From assembly GCA_017442535.1 (NCBI GenBank), contig JAFRZL010000030.1, positions 1-64,000 of the forward strand: a stretch of 64,000 nucleotides of DNA. Direction: 5' to 3'. A model generated the notes under the pieces. It made no database searches and was not told where the DNA came from. It saw only the letters and a list, made by a program, of their open reading frames with translations. Both the position numbers and the translations under genes were made by a program. Position 1 is the stretch's first letter, and the number at the start of each line of letters is the position of its first letter. Source of the DNA: Bacillota bacterium (GTDB lineage Bacteria > Bacillota > Clostridia > Lachnospirales > Bianqueaceae). Positions 35,942 through 44,645 of the stretch are shown here, in pieces.

Positions 35942-35978
35942 TATAATCATGCGGGAGACTTTTCCCGCATGATTTTTT
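35942..35978 (+). terminator. Strong terminator after the DUF4349 gene, with an extended -10 box in its stem
   Basis: AATCATGCGGGA (35945-35956) and TCCCGCATGATT (35963-35974) pair perfectly around GACTTT, and the T run continues to 35978. The left flank is TGATATAAT, an extended -10 promoter element (35939-35947) with no good -35 box. An earlier weaker hairpin (ATTCTTAAGAAA/TTTCTTAGGAAT) lies at about 35891-35922. The rest of the gap up to 36046 shows only the strong Shine-Dalgarno of the LCP gene. Confidence 0.85.
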
Positions 35979-36046
35979 ACGAATGAAACAAACAGTCGGC
36001 CAAACAGATCCGGCCCACTGTCATCCCGATAAAAGGAGGTAAGCCG

Positions 36047-36997
36047 ATGTCCGTAAAGCAAAAACGTTCCGCAGGATCCGTTTTGTTAAAAATCCTGATA
36101 TTTCTCTTGATCGCTGCTGTCGTGCTGGCCGGGGGAGCTTATGCCTATCTGCGTTATCTGATGCGCGGTGTACAAACGAATGAGTTAAGTGCGACAAATG
36201 AGGAGCTTGGCGTAGTTTCTCAGAAGAATGAGACGGATTATCAGCATTATCTGTTATTCGGAGTCGATTCGCGGAATCATGATGATTCAGGACGCTCCGA
36301 CGTGATGATTATTCTGACACTGGATCGTGTTCATCATAAAGTCAAAATGTCATCTCTGGCAAGAGATACCCGTGTAAAAGTCGATGGTTACGGATATACC
36401 AAATTAGGACATGCTTATGCCTATGGAGGCCCCGAGCTCGCGATCCGTACCATCAACCAGAGTTTCAAGATGAATATCAGTGACTATGTCACCGTTAATT
36501 TTGACCAGATGGCAGGGATCATTGATGCGGTAGGGGGCGTCATGGTGAATGTCAGCGAAGAGGAAAAAGATGTCTTTAATCAGATGTTCGCGAAGGGAGA
36601 TGTCCCCGCGATCACGGAGACAGGTAATATCCGCCTGACCGGAGCGCAAGCCGTCGGTTATTCCCGCAACCGCACGATCGGGACGGACGTGGCACGGCAG
36701 AGCCGTCAGAGAGAAGTCCTGGTCGCTCTCTATCATGAGATCCGGGCCAAATCCTTCCTGGAGTATCCGGCCCTGATCGAATCGTTCTTCTCCTACTGCG
36801 AGACTTCCATCAAGCCCGATCAGGTGCTCGGGCTGGGCCTTTGGGCCATCGCATCGCCTCCGACTTTCGAAGAATTTGCACTGCCCAATGACGCCTGTGA
36901 CGCATATGGTGGACTGATGGACGACGGCCTCTGGTATTTCTCCTATGATCTTGACGTGGCTTCCGAAGAACTGCACAAGTTCATCTATGAGGAATGA
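36047..36997 (+). CDS. LCP family (LytR-CpsA-Psr) cell-wall glycopolymer transferase
   Basis: 316 residues: short cytoplasmic N-terminus, TM segment at 11-38, then an extracellular LCP domain. Conserved blocks are LLFGVDSR, SDVMIILTLD, SLARDTRVKV, GGPELAIRTIN, VNFDQMAGIIDAVGGV and YSRNRTIGTDVARQSRQREV, including the Asp and Arg residues that bind pyrophosphate lipids. LCP proteins attach secondary polymers such as teichoic acids or capsule to peptidoglycan. AAAAGGAGG precedes the ATG. It appears to be transcribed alone. Confidence 0.93.
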   Translation: MSVKQKRSAGSVLLKILIFLLIAAVVLAGGAYAYLRYLMRGVQTNELSATNEELGVVSQKNETDYQHYLLFGVDSRNHDDSGRSDVMIILTLDRVHHKVKMSSLARDTRVKVDGYGYTKLGHAYAYGGPELAIRTINQSFKMNISDYVTVNFDQMAGIIDAVGGVMVNVSEEEKDVFNQMFAKGDVPAITETGNIRLTGAQAVGYSRNRTIGTDVARQSRQREVLVALYHEIRAKSFLEYPALIESFFSYCETSIKPDQVLGLGLWAIASPPTFEEFALPNDACDAYGGLMDDGLWYFSYDLDVASEELHKFIYEE

Positions 36998-37052
36998 TCC
37001 GTCCGCTTGAGGGAGCCGTTCGGATTTATTCACCGATTAAAATTGAAAATAC

Positions 37053-37081
37053 TTGACAAATACGCGCGATTTTGGCAAAAT
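37053..37081 (+). promoter_or_regulatory. Sigma-A promoter of trmO and following genes
   Basis: Perfect TTGACA (37053-37058), a 17-base spacer and CAAAAT (37076-37081). The upstream in-frame TTG at 37053 lies in the -35 box, so it cannot be the trmO start. Confidence 0.8.
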
Positions 37082-37118
37082 AAACAGTGGAGTCTTGAAT
37101 ATAGACAGGAGGGATTCC

Positions 37119-37802
37119 ATGAAAGTCATCGCGCGTATTTGCTGTGATTATACAGACAAATTCGGGATCCCCAGGCAGAGCGGCCTGGTATCTGCTCTGG
37201 AGCAGCGCATTGTGTTCGAACCGGAATTCCGTGATCCCGAGGCACTGCGTGGACTGGAGGATTTTGACTACATCTGGCTGATCTGGGATTTTTCCGAGAG
37301 CCACCGTGATCATTTTGCGCCGACAGTCCGGCCGCCCAGGCTCGGAGGGAACACACGGATGGGCGTTTTTGCCACGCGTTCACCTTTCAGACCGAATCCG
37401 ATCGGACTGAGCTCTGTCAGGCTCCTGCGCATCGAATGGAAGACAGAGCAGGGCCCTGTACTGATCGTTCAGGGAGCCGATCTGCTGGACGGGACGCCCT
37501 TATATGATATCAAGCCCTATTTGCCCTATACGGACGCGCATCCGGAGGCATCCGGAGGATTTGCCGAGGGACTGCAGATGTATCAGCTGGAGGTAGAGAT
37601 ACCGGAGGAGGAGCTCGTCAAGCTGCCCGTGGAAAAGAGAGAGGGCCTCCGGCAGGTCCTGCGGGAAGATCCAAGACCATCCTACCAGAATGATCCGGAA
37701 CGGATTTACGGATTTACATTCGGGCAGTATGAAGTTCGATTTACAGTGGCTGACGGACTGCTGCGGGTCAGGGAGATTATCCCGCTGCAAGAGAGTCTTT
37801 AA
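37119..37802 (+). CDS. trmO: tRNA t6A37 N6-methyltransferase TrmO (TsaA)
   Basis: 227 residues from ATG 37119, preceded by CAGGAGGG. The TsaA-like beta-barrel domain shows GLEDFDYIWLIWDFS, RMGVFATRSPFRPNPIGLS, and GADLLDGTPLYDIKPY, the conserved core of the family. A C-terminal extension of about 70 residues follows, including YGFTFGQYEVRF. TrmO methylates t6A37 in tRNA-Thr using SAM. Together with MtaB (22948), this window encodes two enzymes acting on the same base. It is the first gene of a run that ends with ddh. Confidence 0.92.
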   Translation: MKVIARICCDYTDKFGIPRQSGLVSALEQRIVFEPEFRDPEALRGLEDFDYIWLIWDFSESHRDHFAPTVRPPRLGGNTRMGVFATRSPFRPNPIGLSSVRLLRIEWKTEQGPVLIVQGADLLDGTPLYDIKPYLPYTDAHPEASGGFAEGLQMYQLEVEIPEEELVKLPVEKREGLRQVLREDPRPSYQNDPERIYGFTFGQYEVRFTVADGLLRVREIIPLQESL

Positions 37803-37821
37803 TCAAAGGGGAACACAGGAT

Positions 37822-40800
37822 ATGGTACAGAATGATTTTATGAAGAACATGCATGAGATGTTTGCCACGGTAGAAACCCGTTTCAAACCGGATTTGCGCT
37901 GGTGGCTTGCCGAAGGGCTGAATACCGACGAAACGCTCCGCAAGAATGTCAAACAGATCGCGGAGTCCGGATTCGGCGCGGCGGAATTCCTCGCTATGCC
38001 CGAGCCTCATGCTGATTCATCCATTTACGGTTGGGGGTCCGATGAATGGACTGCCGATACCAAGCTGATTATGAAGGAGGCCACCGAGAGGGGACTGGGC
38101 TTCAGTCTGACGAGCGGTGCGCACTGGGCGACGGCTAATCTGCCGGATACCTATACCTGGGGTGGCGAAGTCTACGGGCCTGATCACAAGTCCGCTTCCA
38201 AGGAATTGGATTACGCCACGATACTGCTTGAACCGGGCGAGTTATTTGCCGGACCGCTGCCCACGCCGCCGCACCCGCTTTCGGTCGGAGGCGATGCTCA
38301 TGGCGGCAAGGCCAATTATAAAGTCAATGTTTTCCAGGGCGTGGCCGCGGCCAGAGTGCTGCAGCCGCGGTATGAATGCGGCCAGCGGTTTGATTACAGA
38401 AAAGGCTTCGGGACCGGTGTGCTGGATGCCGGCAGCCTTGTGGATCTGACGGATTCCGTCAGGCAGACAGAGGATGGATATGTACTGGAATACCGTGCGC
38501 CGGAGGACGGTAAATACGTTCTTTTCGCGTATTGGATGCATGGAACCTGTCAGACGGCATCGCCTTCCGTTGCGACCAATTACGCGATCAATTACATGGA
38601 CCGCTATGGCATCGACGCCTTCAAGGACTACTGGGAAGAAAACGTTCTGACCGAAGAACTGAGGGAGACGATCACGAGGAACGGACGCGGTGAGATCTAC
38701 ATGGATTCCATCGAACTGCAGACTTATGGCGCAGGCGGCCTGTTCTGGGGATACGATTTCAAGGACGAATTCCAAAAGCGGATGGGCTACGACCTGACGG
38801 CTTACCTGCCGCTGATTACGGTAAACAGGGGTCGGGTGGAGTCCAGACGCCCGCGCGATTATGACTATACGGCGCCCGGCGCCGAAGACCTGATCCGGCG
38901 CGTCCGCAATGACTATTACCGCGTCATGAGCGAGATGTATGTGGAGAATATCCTCACGCCGCTCTCGGACTGGCTTCACAGCATGGGGATGACGCTTCGA
39001 GCTGAGCCTTCCTACGGCACCAATTTTGAGATCTCCACACCGGCCAGAGCAATCGACGGAATCGAGACCGAATCTTTCGCGCAGACAGCGGATATCGACC
39101 TGTACCGCGGGATTTCTGGGTCTGCTCATATGTACGGGCGGCTTTTCTCGAGTGAGACCGGCGCGGTATACGGCCATAACTATTATTTCGACATGGACAC
39201 CTGGACATCGTTATGCTATCTGCAGTTCGCGGAGGGCGTGAACCGGACGGTGTTCCACGGTTATTCCGCCATCGAAGGCTCGCCGGAAGATACTTTCTGG
39301 CCGGGCCATGAGGGTATGTACCCGAAATTCTCGGAACGTTTCAACTGCCGTCAGCCGGCCTCCGTTCATTATCCGGAATGGACCATGATGCTTGGCCGCG
39401 TTCAGAAAGCTATGCGGCAGGGGACGGTGCAGCGGGACCTCGCGATCCTCAGAACCGACTATTTCTTTGTTAATTACGGCAAACCAAAGGGGTATGATGA
39501 CTTCCGCAAGGGCTTTATGATGTTTGATCAGGCTTATTATTGGAAGGATCAGACCCTCCAGCAGGCCGGCTATACATATGAATATTTCTCCCCGCAGTTG
39601 CTGCTGGACCACGGGAACGTACGCTGGAACGCGGAAGCGCTGCAGCCCGACGGACCTGCCTACCGGGCCGTGCTCCTGTATCAGGAGGATCTGGAACTTG
39701 ACTGTGCCCGCAAACTTCTGGAGATTGCCGAAAGTGGCCTCAGGATCATCTTTGTGAACCATAATACCGAGACGACCTGCCATCAGGCTCCCGATATTTA
39801 TCATGTGAAAGCCGCCTCTAAGAGCAAGTCCCTTTCCTGCACGGATGAGGAGCTTGCGGCCGTGGTGGATCGGATCAAGGCATTGGACAATGTCTTTGAA
39901 GCCAATTCGCCGGCCGACGTACCCGCCCTCTTAAGGAAGCTCGGTATCCTGCCCAGAGCCATGTACGGGCAGCCGAATAACCGCATTCTGACGAACAGCC
40001 GTCTGGACCGTGACAGCAAACGGCTTTACACCTTTGTTTACGATTATAAGTATTATGTGCTGCGCGGTGCTGATCCGATCGACTTCACACTGTCCCTTGA
40101 AGGGGAGGGCAGGCCTTACCTGATCGATCCCTGGAACGGAGAAGTGACCGAAGCTCCTGCCTACCGAATTGGTGACGGCCGTACAGAGATCTCCTTGAGA
40201 ACGACGCCGGGAGAAGCGCGCCTGATCGTCCTGGATCTTACGGATGCCGCACCCTGTACCCGCACCCCGGTCGGGCTCAGCCGGAAGATTCTGCCGCTTG
40301 AGAACTGGGATATTGAGGTCGAGGACTGGAATGAGGGCGATCAGGTCATCAATACCGAAGAGAAATTCGGCCACGTGACCCGGGAAGCCTATTATACCAC
40401 GCGTAAAACGCTGCTGCACTGGTCCTCCAGCAGCCTTGCCGCCTGGAAGGATCTGCCGCTTGAGGGAGAGAATGCCGCACTGCTCGGACCCGGTGCTTCC
40501 ATGAGCCATGTATCCGGGATCGGACGCTACGATACCGAAATCGATTGGCAGCCGGCTGAGGGACGCACCTATCTGGTTTTTGGAGAGGATGGCGGTGGCA
40601 CAGTGGAAGTCTGGATCAATGGTTGCAAAGCGGGCCTGGTACCCCACCGCATCCGCCGCATCGACGTGACGGATTACCTGAAGCCGGGCATCAATCACAT
40701 CCACGTGGAAGCAGCCTCCACACTGACAAACCGTATGCTGCAGCGCCACTACGAAACCAAGAATTCCGGATGGACGAATGATTTCCCGACCGTACAGGCC

Positions 40801-40839
40801 TACGGGATCCGTGACGCCCGTCTGGAAACGGAATACTGA
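37822..40839 (+). CDS. Large glycoside hydrolase, GH106-like (alpha-L-rhamnosidase type)
   Basis: 1005 residues from ATG 37822, only 19 bases after trmO. The start (PDLRWWLAEGLNTDETLRKNVKQI) and blocks such as GFGAAEFLAMPE, GLGFSLTSGAHW, IYMDSIELQTYG, AEPSYGT, ETESF and EGVNRTVFHGYS fit the glycosyl hydrolase group related to GH106. A C-terminal beta-sandwich-type part (VEVWINGCKAG, LKPGINHIHVEA) resembles a galactose-binding-like domain. No signal peptide or TM segment is visible, so it probably acts in the cytoplasm on imported oligosaccharides. Substrate is uncertain. Confidence 0.75.
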   Translation: MVQNDFMKNMHEMFATVETRFKPDLRWWLAEGLNTDETLRKNVKQIAESGFGAAEFLAMPEPHADSSIYGWGSDEWTADTKLIMKEATERGLGFSLTSGAHWATANLPDTYTWGGEVYGPDHKSASKELDYATILLEPGELFAGPLPTPPHPLSVGGDAHGGKANYKVNVFQGVAAARVLQPRYECGQRFDYRKGFGTGVLDAGSLVDLTDSVRQTEDGYVLEYRAPEDGKYVLFAYWMHGTCQTASPSVATNYAINYMDRYGIDAFKDYWEENVLTEELRETITRNGRGEIYMDSIELQTYGAGGLFWGYDFKDEFQKRMGYDLTAYLPLITVNRGRVESRRPRDYDYTAPGAEDLIRRVRNDYYRVMSEMYVENILTPLSDWLHSMGMTLRAEPSYGTNFEISTPARAIDGIETESFAQTADIDLYRGISGSAHMYGRLFSSETGAVYGHNYYFDMDTWTSLCYLQFAEGVNRTVFHGYSAIEGSPEDTFWPGHEGMYPKFSERFNCRQPASVHYPEWTMMLGRVQKAMRQGTVQRDLAILRTDYFFVNYGKPKGYDDFRKGFMMFDQAYYWKDQTLQQAGYTYEYFSPQLLLDHGNVRWNAEALQPDGPAYRAVLLYQEDLELDCARKLLEIAESGLRIIFVNHNTETTCHQAPDIYHVKAASKSKSLSCTDEELAAVVDRIKALDNVFEANSPADVPALLRKLGILPRAMYGQPNNRILTNSRLDRDSKRLYTFVYDYKYYVLRGADPIDFTLSLEGEGRPYLIDPWNGEVTEAPAYRIGDGRTEISLRTTPGEARLIVLDLTDAAPCTRTPVGLSRKILPLENWDIEVEDWNEGDQVINTEEKFGHVTREAYYTTRKTLLHWSSSSLAAWKDLPLEGENAALLGPGASMSHVSGIGRYDTEIDWQPAEGRTYLVFGEDGGGTVEVWINGCKAGLVPHRIRRIDVTDYLKPGINHIHVEAASTLTNRMLQRHYETKNSGWTNDFPTVQAYGIRDARLETEY

Positions 40840-40862
40840 TTTACTAAAGGAGAAGATTCATC

Positions 40863-41492
40863 ATGAAAATCGTCAATCCAAGCGTAGAGATCCTGGATCA
40901 GCTGGACGGCAAGGCCATGATCACCAAGATCGAACTGGCCGGCCGCGTGTGCTACAAGAGCGAAGACCGGATCACGGAGAACTCGGCGGAGAGATTTATC
41001 CGCAACCTCCTTCGCCGCGGGCATGAGTCCGTTCTGGAGCATGAAAAGATCACCGTGCGCTTCATTTGCGACCGCGGTGTGACCCACGAGATGGTCCGCC
41101 ACCGCATTGCTTCCTATAGCCAGGAGAGTTCCCGCTACTGCAATTACAGCCCGGACGGGAACCGCGGCGGGATCAGCTTTATCAAGCCCTGCTTCTGGAG
41201 CGAGGATTCCGAAGAGTACAAGGTCTGGCTGGATGCGATGGCAGCGGCGGAAGAGGCGTACAACCGTCTGATTGCGATGGGCGCCAAGCCGGAAGAAGCG
41301 CGCGACGTGCTCCCCAACAGCCTTAAGACAGAGATCGTCATGACGGCCAATCTCCGCGAATGGAGACATTTTCTGAAGCTTCGCACGGACAAAGCGGCAC
41401 ATCCTCAGATCCGCGAAGTCGCTTTCATGCTGCTTGAACAGCTCAAGAAAGAGATCCCGGTTGTCTTTGATGATATTAATCCGGAACGGTGA
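40863..41492 (+). CDS. thyX: FAD-dependent thymidylate synthase ThyX
   Basis: 209 residues. The ThyX motif RHRIASYSQESSR (79-91) is intact, together with HESVLEHEKITVRF and LPNSLKTEIVMTANLREW near residue 145. ThyX makes dTMP from dUMP with methylene-tetrahydrofolate and FAD, independently of ThyA. AAAGGAGAAG precedes the ATG. It is in a run between the glycosidase and MATE genes; no thyA or folA is in this window. Confidence 0.96.
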   Translation: MKIVNPSVEILDQLDGKAMITKIELAGRVCYKSEDRITENSAERFIRNLLRRGHESVLEHEKITVRFICDRGVTHEMVRHRIASYSQESSRYCNYSPDGNRGGISFIKPCFWSEDSEEYKVWLDAMAAAEEAYNRLIAMGAKPEEARDVLPNSLKTEIVMTANLREWRHFLKLRTDKAAHPQIREVAFMLLEQLKKEIPVVFDDINPER

Positions 41493-41528
41493 TTTCAAAT
41501 CAGACAGATATAGAGGCGAATTGGAAGA

Positions 41529-42881
41529 ATGAAATTTAAGAGAGATATGTCGATGACCGAGGGGGTCATCTGGAAACAGCTGCTTATGTTTGCAGTGCCG
41601 CTCCTGGTGGGGAATCTTTTTCAGCAGCTGTACAACACAGTGGACAGCATTGTCGTCGGAAACTATGTCGGCAAGGAAGCGCTTGCCGCGGTAGGCTCCT
41701 CAGACAATGCGATCAACACGATCATTGGTTTTTTCTCGGGAATGGCGACCGGCGCCGGCGTCGTGATTTCGCAGTACTACGGCGCGAGGGAAGAGAAAGA
41801 ACTGTCCCACGCGGTTCAGACGACCATTGCCATGACGGGTGTAATGGCCGTACTGTTCACGATCCTCGGTGTCCTGATGGTGAACCCGCTGCTGCGTCTG
41901 ATGCAGGTTCCGGAGGATGTAGTACCGGAATCCGGTAAATATCTGAGGATCTATTTCGCAGGTGTTGCCGGTCTGATGTTTTACAATATGGGCGCCGGCA
42001 TTCTGAGAGCCGTCGGCGATTCCAGAAGGCCGCTGTATTTCCTGATTTTTTCGACCATCACCAACATTATTCTGGACCTGGTCTTTGTCGTCTGGTTTCA
42101 CTGGGGCGTTGCCGGAGTAGGCTATGCCACGATTCTGGCACAGTTTCTTTCAGCTATCCTGGTCCTGTGGACGCTGACTAAAGAAAAGGCGATCTACCGG
42201 ATCGTCTGGAAAGAAGTCCGTCTGCACGGGGATATGATCCGCAAGATCATGAGGATCGGTTTCCCCGCGGCCTTCCAGATGGCGATCGTCTCGTTCTCGA
42301 ATGTATTTGTGCAGGCATATATCAATCATTTCGGCTCCGCCTGCATGGCCGGATGGTCCTCCTACGGCAAAATCGATAAGTTCGCCATGCTTCCGATTCA
42401 GAGCGTCTCGTTGTCAGTCACGACCTTTGTCGGACAGAATCTGGGGGCGGGCAATCTGGCAAGAGCCAAAAAGGGTTCCAACGTGGCACTGCTGATGTGC
42501 GTGATCGTCGCGATACTGACAGCGACGCCGATCGCGGTCTTTGCGCCGCCACTGGTAAAGATGTTTAATCAGGATCCGGATGTGGTGGAGTACGGTACGC
42601 TGTTCCTGCGGATGATGATGCCATTCCTTCCGAGCATCTGTTTAAACCAGGTCTATGCAGGGTCACTTCGCGGCGCGGGCGATACCAGAGCGCCGATGGT
42701 GATCATGATGAGCTGCTTTATCTTTTTCCGGCAGATCTATCTGTTTATTATTTCCCGGGTCGCTAATTCCATCACTTGGGTGGCACTGGGATACCCGTTC
42801 GGGTGGGCACTGTGCAGTATATGTCTTTTCCTGTACTATCGCTTTGCCAAATGGGAAAAACACCGTGTTGTTGTTTCATAG
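41529..42881 (+). CDS. MATE family efflux transporter (second copy type)
   Basis: 450 residues with MATE layout: MTEGVIWKQLLMFAVPLLVGNLFQQLYNTVDSIVVGNYVG at the start (here only part is quoted for motif), GVVISQYYGAREEKE, and a mirrored second half with NLGAGNLARAKKG. It is related to, but clearly different from, the MATE protein at 30929. It expels cations or drugs using an ion gradient. It lies 36 bases after thyX; the Shine-Dalgarno is moderate. Confidence 0.9.
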   Translation: MKFKRDMSMTEGVIWKQLLMFAVPLLVGNLFQQLYNTVDSIVVGNYVGKEALAAVGSSDNAINTIIGFFSGMATGAGVVISQYYGAREEKELSHAVQTTIAMTGVMAVLFTILGVLMVNPLLRLMQVPEDVVPESGKYLRIYFAGVAGLMFYNMGAGILRAVGDSRRPLYFLIFSTITNIILDLVFVVWFHWGVAGVGYATILAQFLSAILVLWTLTKEKAIYRIVWKEVRLHGDMIRKIMRIGFPAAFQMAIVSFSNVFVQAYINHFGSACMAGWSSYGKIDKFAMLPIQSVSLSVTTFVGQNLGAGNLARAKKGSNVALLMCVIVAILTATPIAVFAPPLVKMFNQDPDVVEYGTLFLRMMMPFLPSICLNQVYAGSLRGAGDTRAPMVIMMSCFIFFRQIYLFIISRVANSITWVALGYPFGWALCSICLFLYYRFAKWEKHRVVVS

Positions 42882-42915
42882 ACATAAATAAATTCATAAG
42901 AAAGAAGGAGAAACT

Positions 42916-43899
42916 ATGAGTATCAGGATCGGTATTGTTGGGTATGGTAATCTGGGTAAGGGCGTGGAGCTTGCGGCCCTCCAGAATAAGGATACGGAGC
43001 TTGTGGCAGTATATACGCGCCGTGATCCCGCAGCGGTGAAGCCTCTTTCAGGCGTTCCCGTGTATGATGTCGCAGAGCTGGAGCATCATCAGGATCGCAT
43101 CGATGTGCTGATTCTCTGCGGAGGCAGCGCGACGGATCTGCCTGTGCAAACTCCTAAGTACGCGGCGATGTACCATGTGGTGGACAGCTTCGATACACAC
43201 GCGCATATTCCCGATCATTTTAAGGCGGTTGATCAGGCGGCGAGGATGTCCGGCCATGTTGCGCTGATATCTTGCGGCTGGGATCCCGGCATGTTCTCGC
43301 TGAACCGTGTTTACGCTGAGTCCATTCTGCCGGAAGGACAGACCTACACATTCTGGGGCAAGGGCGTAAGCCAGGGCCATTCCGATGCGATTCGCCGGAT
43401 CGAAGGCGTCAGAGACGCCAGACAGTATACGATTCCGATCGAATCCGCGCTGGAAGCCGTACGTTCTGGCTCCAATCCGGAACTGACCACCCGTCAGAAG
43501 CATCTGCGCGAATGTTTCGTCGTTCCGCAGGAAGGCGCAGACCTGGAACGGATCGAGCGCGAGATCGTCACGATGCCGAACTATTTTGACGAGTACGATA
43601 CGATCGTCCATTTCATCACTGAGGAAGAACTCCTGCGAGATCACGCCAAGCTTCCTCACGGCGGTTTTGTCATCCGCGGCGGCTCCACCGGAGTTAATGG
43701 TGAGAATCATCATGTGGTCGAATATCATCTGACGCTCGATTCCAACCCCGAATTCACTTCTTCGATTCTGGTTGCCTACGCGAGAGCCGTACATCGCCTG
43801 GCCATGACCGGCGCGACTGGCTGCAAGACGGTGCTCGACATTCCTCCGGCATTCCTCAGTCCGAAGAGCGGGGAAGAGCTCCGCCGCAGCCTCCTGTAA
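42916..43899 (+). CDS. ddh: meso-Diaminopimelate dehydrogenase
   Basis: 327 residues. The N-terminal NADP-binding site is GIVGYGNLGKGVE. CGGSATDLPVQTP, SFDTHAHIP, SCGWDPGMFS and WGKGVSQGHSDAIRRIEGV are characteristic of the enzyme. It makes meso-diaminopimelate directly from tetrahydrodipicolinate with ammonia and NADPH, a one-step route to a peptidoglycan precursor and lysine. AGAAGGAG precedes the ATG. A terminator follows after about 20 bases, ending the trmO-ddh run. Confidence 0.96.
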   Translation: MSIRIGIVGYGNLGKGVELAALQNKDTELVAVYTRRDPAAVKPLSGVPVYDVAELEHHQDRIDVLILCGGSATDLPVQTPKYAAMYHVVDSFDTHAHIPDHFKAVDQAARMSGHVALISCGWDPGMFSLNRVYAESILPEGQTYTFWGKGVSQGHSDAIRRIEGVRDARQYTIPIESALEAVRSGSNPELTTRQKHLRECFVVPQEGADLERIEREIVTMPNYFDEYDTIVHFITEEELLRDHAKLPHGGFVIRGGSTGVNGENHHVVEYHLTLDSNPEFTSSILVAYARAVHRLAMTGATGCKTVLDIPPAFLSPKSGEELRRSLL

Positions 43900-43921
43900 T
43901 TCTATACGGTATTAGAACATG

Positions 43922-43965
43922 CCCGCCGCAAGCCCCGGCCAGTACGGGACTTACAGCGGGTTTTT
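43922..43965 (+). terminator. Terminator after ddh
   Basis: Outer stem CCCGC/GCGGG and inner stem AAG-CCCG/CGGG-CTT with small bulges, followed by TTTTT (43961-43965). Confidence 0.8.
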
Positions 43966-44046
43966 ATATTCGGATTGATGTAAGCAGGGTAGTGACGACG
44001 TGTGAATATGGATGCTCGGGGCATGGATTGAGTTGGACCGGAAAAG

Positions 44047-44062
44047 CTATGCACGTGCATAG
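44047..44062. promoter_or_regulatory. 16-bp perfect palindrome, possible operator
   Basis: CTATGCACGTGCATAG reads the same on both strands. It lies in a 120-base stretch (43966-44084) without genes, between the ddh terminator and the terminator of the PII-like gene. No promoter boxes were seen beside it, so its role is unknown. Confidence 0.5.
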
Positions 44063-44084
44063 TGATCAGCGGGAAACCCTACAT

Positions 44085-44123
44085 AAAAACGGCCCCGCGC
44101 AGGGCGAACCCCCCGCAGGACCA
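44085..44123 (-). terminator. Terminator of the PII-like gene
   Basis: Read on the - strand, a GC-rich hairpin (GGTCCTGCG pairing with CGCGGGGCC, with an inner GGG/CCC) is followed by GTTTTT. Confidence 0.75.
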
Positions 44124-44157
44124 TTCTTTGCTGTATGAATATAAATAATTGACGGCT

Positions 44158-44511
44158 TTACATGTACCGTTTCAGACCCCAGATGTCCTGGATCGGCAGT
44201 GTAAAAGCGAGACCATGACTGGGCTCGGCCAGACTGCCGACGATGGATTCGATGGCATTCACAGCCGTATGCACCTGTTCTTCCGTCAGAATTGACATGA
44301 TCGTCATATTGGTCTGACGGTTTCTGGTCATCGCCAGGTGAATGTTATTCAACATAGAAGGGGTATTGCCTGTCTCGGGCTGTGCGTTCAGCACACGGGC
44401 CATGCCTGTGCTCTGGAAGATTGTGGCGCCTTGGATCCCTGCCTGCTTTAAGCCTGCAAGCAGCTCGTCGAGCAGCTCCGGCGCGTTTAGTATATAGAAA
44501 AATGCGAACAT
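44158..44511 (-). CDS. PII-like small regulatory protein
   Basis: 117 residues. The pattern FAFFYILNAPELLDELLAGLKQAGIQGATIFQSTGMARVL, in its short elements, resembles the first beta-alpha-beta of PII-like trimeric proteins. The late NAIESIVGSLAEPSHGLAFTLPI fits the last strand. The uridylylated tyrosine loop of GlnB and an ammonium transporter neighbour are both absent, so it is not a standard GlnK/GlnB. AAAGGAGGAAGG precedes the ATG on the - strand. It has its own promoter, back-to-back with the ATP synthase promoter. Confidence 0.6.
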   Translation of the reverse strand: MFAFFYILNAPELLDELLAGLKQAGIQGATIFQSTGMARVLNAQPETGNTPSMLNNIHLAMTRNRQTNMTIMSILTEEQVHTAVNAIESIVGSLAEPSHGLAFTLPIQDIWGLKRYM

Positions 44512-44537
44512 ATCCTTCCTCCTTTCAGACTGCCTGT

Positions 44538-44566
44538 ATTATAACAGATTTCTTCGCCGGAGTAAA
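44538..44566 (-). promoter_or_regulatory. Sigma-A promoter of the PII-like gene
   Basis: On the - strand: TTTACT (44561-44566), a 17-base spacer and perfect TATAAT (44538-44543). Confidence 0.8.
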
Positions 44567-44586
44567 GTCTGTCATCAAAAAGTAAC

Positions 44587-44615
44587 TTTACAAAAAGGAG
44601 TTTTTGGGGTAAAAT
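44587..44615 (+). promoter_or_regulatory. Sigma-A promoter of the atp operon
   Basis: TTTACA (44587-44592), a 17-base spacer and TAAAAT (44610-44615), about 30 bases before atpB. Its -35 box is 20 bases from the -35 box of the divergent PII-like gene. Confidence 0.78.
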
Positions 44616-44645
44616 ATCGGTAATCGGAGAGAGAGGAGGAAAGAT

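Noticed and set aside
44047-44062. An attachment site or mobile-element end at the palindrome.
   Set aside because: No integrase, transposase, tRNA end or direct repeat is nearby.
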